Shown one piece after another: positions 6,579 through 8,525 of a stretch of DNA of 8,525 bases (position 1 is the stretch's first letter; each line of letters starts with the position of its first letter). Made by a program: the position numbers and the translations under genes. Origin of the DNA: Roseburia sp. (lineage in GTDB: Bacteria; Bacillota; Clostridia; Lachnospirales; Lachnospiraceae). The stretch spans positions 1 through 8,525 of the forward strand of contig JAUUNJ010000093.1 in NCBI GenBank assembly GCA_030844625.1, written 5' to 3'. The notes below the pieces were generated by a model. That model was given only the letters and a program-made list of their open reading frames with translations, was not told where the DNA came from and made no database searches.

Positions 6579-7028
6579 ATGCTAGAATATTCAAAAATTT
6601 TGTTCGTAACAGATATGGACACATCACCGGGACCGTTGGCGGCAGCATTGCTGAAACACTATCTGCCATTGGAGCAGGCAGACATTGATTCAAGAGGATT
6701 GGCAGTACTGTTTCCCGAACCGATGAATCCAAAGACAGTAGCCATTGCAGCGTCAAAGGGAATGGATATTAATAGAAGTTCCAGACAGCTTGAGGCTGAG
6801 GATTTCGGGGAAGATGTGCTTGTACTGGTATTGGATGAGACAAAGAAACAGACAGTATATGACGATTATGCAGAGGCAGTTAATGTATATACCTTAAAAG
6901 AGTTTATTAATGAGGCAGGAAGCATTAACAATCCTGACGGGGGAGAATTGTCAGATTATGCCAAAATGTATGAAACACTGGATGAAGTTATTATTAAGCT
7001 GGCATATAAACTAAAACATAGCAAATAA
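6579..7028 (+). CDS. Low-molecular-weight phosphatase (YwlE-like) homologue lacking catalytic residues
   Basis: The 149-residue protein has the length and layout of low-molecular-weight tyrosine/arginine phosphatases. Family features include the opening strand KILFV, and in the C-terminal half [23 protein letters not shown] and a closing helix. However, where active members have the P-loop CxxNxCRSP, this protein reads TDMDTSPGP (residues 11-19): Thr replaces the nucleophilic Cys (11) and Pro replaces the phosphate-binding Arg (17). The general-acid Asp-Pro becomes N118-P119. Phosphatase activity is therefore very unlikely, and a binding or regulatory role is inferred. The frame is intact and GGAGG at 6570-6574 sits four bases before the ATG, so it does not look like a decayed pseudogene. 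It lies between tsaC and upp, where Bacillus has ywlE. Confidence 0.85.
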   Translation: MLEYSKILFVTDMDTSPGPLAAALLKHYLPLEQADIDSRGLAVLFPEPMNPKTVAIAASKGMDINRSSRQLEAEDFGEDVLVLVLDETKKQTVYDDYAEAVNVYTLKEFINEAGSINNPDGGELSDYAKMYETLDEVIIKLAYKLKHSK

Positions 7029-7060
7029 GAGTAAAAAGGAAATGTACGGAGGAAAGCAGA

Positions 7061-7690
7061 ATGGCAAAAACATTTATTATGAATCATCCATTGATTCAGC
7101 ATAAGATTGGAATTATCAGAAAGAAGGAAACCGGAACAAAAGATTTCAGACAGTTAATCAGCGAGATTGCGATGCTTATTACTTACGAAGCGACAAGAGA
7201 ATTAGAGTTGGTCGACACAGAAATAGAGACACCAATCTGTAAAACGACAATTAAGGAACTTGGAGGGAAAAAACTTGCCATAGTTCCAATTCTCAGAGCA
7301 GGACTTGGAATGGTAGACGGAATGCTGGCGATGATTCCGTCTGCAAAAGTAGGACATATCGGGCTTTACAGAGATCCTGTGACCGCATTGCCTCACGAGT
7401 ATTACTGCAAACTGCCCGAAGATTGTGACAAGAGGGATGTATTTGTAGTCGATCCAATGCTTGCCACAGGTGGTTCATCTGTAGCTGCCATTCAGATGCT
7501 GAAGGATAAGGGTGTTAAGCATATTACCCTCATGTGTATTATTGCCGCACCGGAAGGAGTTAAGGCAATGGAGGAAGCACATTCGGATGTTGATATGTAT
7601 ATTGGTGCATTAGATGAAAAATTAAATGAACATAAATATATTGTTCCCGGACTGGGAGATGCGGGAGACCGGATCTTCGGAACCAAATAA
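7061..7690 (+). CDS. upp: Uracil phosphoribosyltransferase
   Basis: This salvage enzyme converts uracil and PRPP to UMP and pyrophosphate in the cytoplasm. The length of 209 residues is exactly that usual for bacterial Upp. Visible hallmarks are R79 in PILRAGLGM, the PRPP-binding loop DPMLATGGS (131-139), and the C-terminal uracil-binding segment [21 protein letters not shown] at 7048-7052 is eight bases from the ATG. It follows the phosphatase-like gene by 32 bases and is probably the last gene of the tsaC operon, because a long inverted repeat follows. In Bacillus upp also lies downstream of ywlC-ywlE, but with rpiB and glyA between them; those genes are missing here. Confidence 0.98.
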   Translation: MAKTFIMNHPLIQHKIGIIRKKETGTKDFRQLISEIAMLITYEATRELELVDTEIETPICKTTIKELGGKKLAIVPILRAGLGMVDGMLAMIPSAKVGHIGLYRDPVTALPHEYYCKLPEDCDKRDVFVVDPMLATGGSSVAAIQMLKDKGVKHITLMCIIAAPEGVKAMEEAHSDVDMYIGALDEKLNEHKYIVPGLGDAGDRIFGTK

Positions 7691-7697
7691 GCACTTC

Positions 7698-7761
7698 ATA
7701 ATAATACAGAAATTCAGAACTCTGTGCTTGCACAGAAAGCGATGAATTTCTGTATTATTAT
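7698..7761 (+). repeat. 64-bp inverted repeat with a nested hairpin, downstream of upp
   Basis: Bases 7698-7716 are the exact reverse complement of 7743-7761, a 19-bp perfect stem. The 26-base interior holds a second perfect hairpin: TCTGTG (7721-7726) and CACAGA (7731-7736) around CTTG. The T content after the stem is modest (TATAGCTCGTTTT), so it is not a textbook terminator, but it probably marks the 3' end of the tsaC-upp transcript. A small repeated element of REP or MITE type is the alternative; only one copy occurs in this window. Confidence 0.75.
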
Positions 7762-7767
7762 ATAGCT

Positions 7768-7787
7768 CGTTTTGTGAGACCAAAACG
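7768..7787 (+). repeat. Short hairpin in the dCMP deaminase leader
   Basis: CGTTTTG (7768-7774) and CAAAACG (7781-7787) are exact inverted repeats around a 6-base loop. The hairpin ends four bases before the GGAGG ribosome binding site at 7792-7796. It could affect translation initiation or be an operator; no U-tract follows. Confidence 0.5.
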
Positions 7788-7799
7788 GAATGGAGGCAT

Positions 7800-7814
7800 A
7801 TGAATTATGAGTAA
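7800..7814 (+). other. Four-codon open frame overlapping the dCMP deaminase start
   Basis: ATG AAT TAT GAG TAA (M-N-Y-E-stop) begins three bases after the GGAGG at 7792-7796 and overlaps the real start at 7807 in another frame. With only a 3-base spacer it would initiate poorly. It may be chance, or may lower or couple initiation at 7807. Confidence 0.3.
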
Positions 7815-8295
7815 TAAACGAAAAGATTATATTACATGGGATGAGTATTTTATGGGGGTGGCATCACTGTCTGCACTTAGGTCAAAGGATCCGAATACTC
7901 AGGTGGGAGCATGTATCGTCAGCTCAATCAATAAAATTTTATCGATGGGATATAATGGTCTGCCGGTGGGATGTAATGATGATGAATTTCCCTGGAATAG
8001 GGAAAGCGAAGATCCGTATGACAATAAGTATTTTTATTCTACCCATAGTGAATTAAATGCCATTTTAAATTACAGAGGAGGAAGTCTCGAGGGAGCAAAA
8101 ATGTATGTTACATTATTTCCCTGTAATGAATGTGCAAAAGCAATTATTCAGTGTGGAATAAAAAAGGTTATCTATGGTGATGACAAATATGGAGACACAT
8201 CTGCGGTTCGTGCTTCAAAGCGCATGCTGAAAGCAGCCGGGGTGGAATATATCCCATATGAAAAAACGGGAAAAGAAATAAAAATAAAGTTATAA
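7807..8295 (+). CDS. Deoxycytidylate (dCMP) deaminase
   Basis: The enzyme deaminates dCMP to dUMP, the substrate of thymidylate synthase, and belongs to the zinc-dependent cytidine deaminase superfamily. The protein has 162 residues. The catalytic HxE motif is H80 and E82 in STHSELNAIL, and the second zinc motif PCNEC supplies C106 and C109. The N-terminal DPNTQVGACIV and GYNGLPVGCND segments are typical of dCMP deaminases (ComEB-like) rather than of cytidine or tRNA adenosine deaminases. GGAGG at 7792-7796 is ten bases from the ATG, somewhat long. It follows upp, so two pyrimidine salvage steps are adjacent, but the long inverted repeat between them suggests separate transcripts. I saw no convincing promoter in the 116-base gap, so readthrough from upp remains possible. 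Confidence 0.94.
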   Translation: MSNKRKDYITWDEYFMGVASLSALRSKDPNTQVGACIVSSINKILSMGYNGLPVGCNDDEFPWNRESEDPYDNKYFYSTHSELNAILNYRGGSLEGAKMYVTLFPCNECAKAIIQCGIKKVIYGDDKYGDTSAVRASKRMLKAAGVEYIPYEKTGKEIKIKL

Positions 8296-8301
8296 AAAAA
8301 T

Positions 8302-8369
8302 GGATTTCTGATAAAATGGCGCTTTTTCAAAAGGATAAGTACCTAATTTATAAATCAGAAGTCCTTTTT
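8302..8369 (+). terminator. Terminator-like hairpin with a 41-base loop after the dCMP deaminase gene
   Basis: An 11-bp stem pairs 8302-8312 with 8354-8364, with one G-U wobble, and is followed immediately by TTTTT (8365-8369). The preceding A run (8294-8300) could extend the pairing. The position just after the stop codon supports a terminator role; the loop is long for an intrinsic terminator. Confidence 0.6.
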
Positions 8370-8419
8370 GGTAAAATGGAACATTTATAGCTTTTTCTGA
8401 ATAAAATAAACTGATAAGT
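8309..8419 (+). repeat. Degenerate two-copy direct repeat, three blocks
   Basis: Three short blocks recur in the same order: TGATAAAATGG (8309-8319) and TGGTAAAATGG (8369-8379); GCTTTTTC (8321-8328) and (8390-8397); GATAAGT (8334-8340) and (8413-8419). Spacing between blocks differs, and the region is AT-rich, so this could be an old duplication or chance. Confidence 0.35.
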
Positions 8420-8433
8420 CTTTAGGAATGTTT

Positions 8434-8525
8434 ATGGATTACAGATATATACCATTTTACGTGCAGGGAAATGCAATAACAGGAATGTACTATGGACAAT
8501 GGGGAATGACAGAGGATAGAGATAT
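8434..8525 (+). CDS. Unidentified protein, N-terminal part (runs off the window)
   Basis: An ATG at 8434 opens a frame that stays open to the window edge, giving 30 residues that begin MDYRYIPFYVQGN and end TEDRD. AGGA at 8424-8427 is a moderate ribosome binding site six bases from the ATG. The visible part is rich in Tyr and has no signal peptide or membrane segment. I do not recognise the family with confidence. The EDRD ending faintly recalls small uncharacterised clostridial proteins, but that is recollection, not evidence. The gene is separated from the dCMP deaminase by a terminator-like hairpin and 64 further bases, so it probably has its own promoter, which I could not identify. Confidence 0.5.
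   Translation, partial: MDYRYIPFYVQGNAITGMYYGQWGMTEDRD

Noticed and set aside
1..8525. Mobile elements, CRISPR arrays, tRNA or rRNA genes, defence or toxin-antitoxin systems
   Set aside because: No transposase, integrase, repeat-spacer array, RNA gene fold beyond the T-box, or recognisable defence protein is present; the window is mainly housekeeping genes.

Overview
The window looks like chromosomal housekeeping DNA from a low-to-moderate G+C Gram-positive bacterium, most likely a clostridial Firmicute of the Lachnospiraceae type. The reasons are strong GGAGG-type ribosome binding sites, a T-box leader, AT-rich spacers, U-tract terminators, and a Firmicute-style gene set and order. The lineage call is inference; there is no rRNA or other marker here. 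All supported genes read on the + strand.

Layout. (1) Bases 2-298 are the 3' end of a membrane protein gene with a Gly/aromatic tail, followed by a long-loop hairpin with a U-tract (327-415). (2) A sigma-A-like promoter (474-502) feeds a methionine T-box leader (about 520-809). It controls metG (methionyl-tRNA synthetase), followed by tatD (metal-dependent DNase family) and rsmA/ksgA (16S rRNA dimethyladenosine transferase). The tatD stop and rsmA start share one base, and a compact terminator (4513-4545) closes this operon. (3) A membrane-anchored CwlD-like N-acetylmuramoyl-L-alanine amidase stands alone (4617-5357). (4) A second promoter (5394-5422) and a leader with a perfect 18-bp palindrome precede tsaC/sua5 (tRNA t6A synthesis), a low-molecular-weight phosphatase homologue without its catalytic residues, and upp (uracil phosphoribosyltransferase). 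This is a shortened form of the Bacillus ywlC-ywlE-...-upp cluster. (5) After a 64-bp near-perfect inverted repeat comes a dCMP deaminase gene, then an AT-rich region with another long-loop hairpin, and the start of an unidentified gene running off the edge (8434-8525).

Functionally the window joins translation fidelity and tRNA/rRNA modification (metG, tsaC, rsmA) with pyrimidine salvage (upp, dCMP deaminase) and cell-wall hydrolysis. The metG operon should respond to uncharged tRNA-Met: the leader has an AUG specifier, and its antiterminator bulge is complementary to a tRNA ending in ACCA.

I see no phage, transposon, CRISPR, defence system or biosynthetic cluster. The most unusual item is the phosphatase homologue at 6579-7028: it keeps the family's C-terminal half well but has lost the catalytic Cys, Arg and Asp. 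The other points of interest are non-coding structures.
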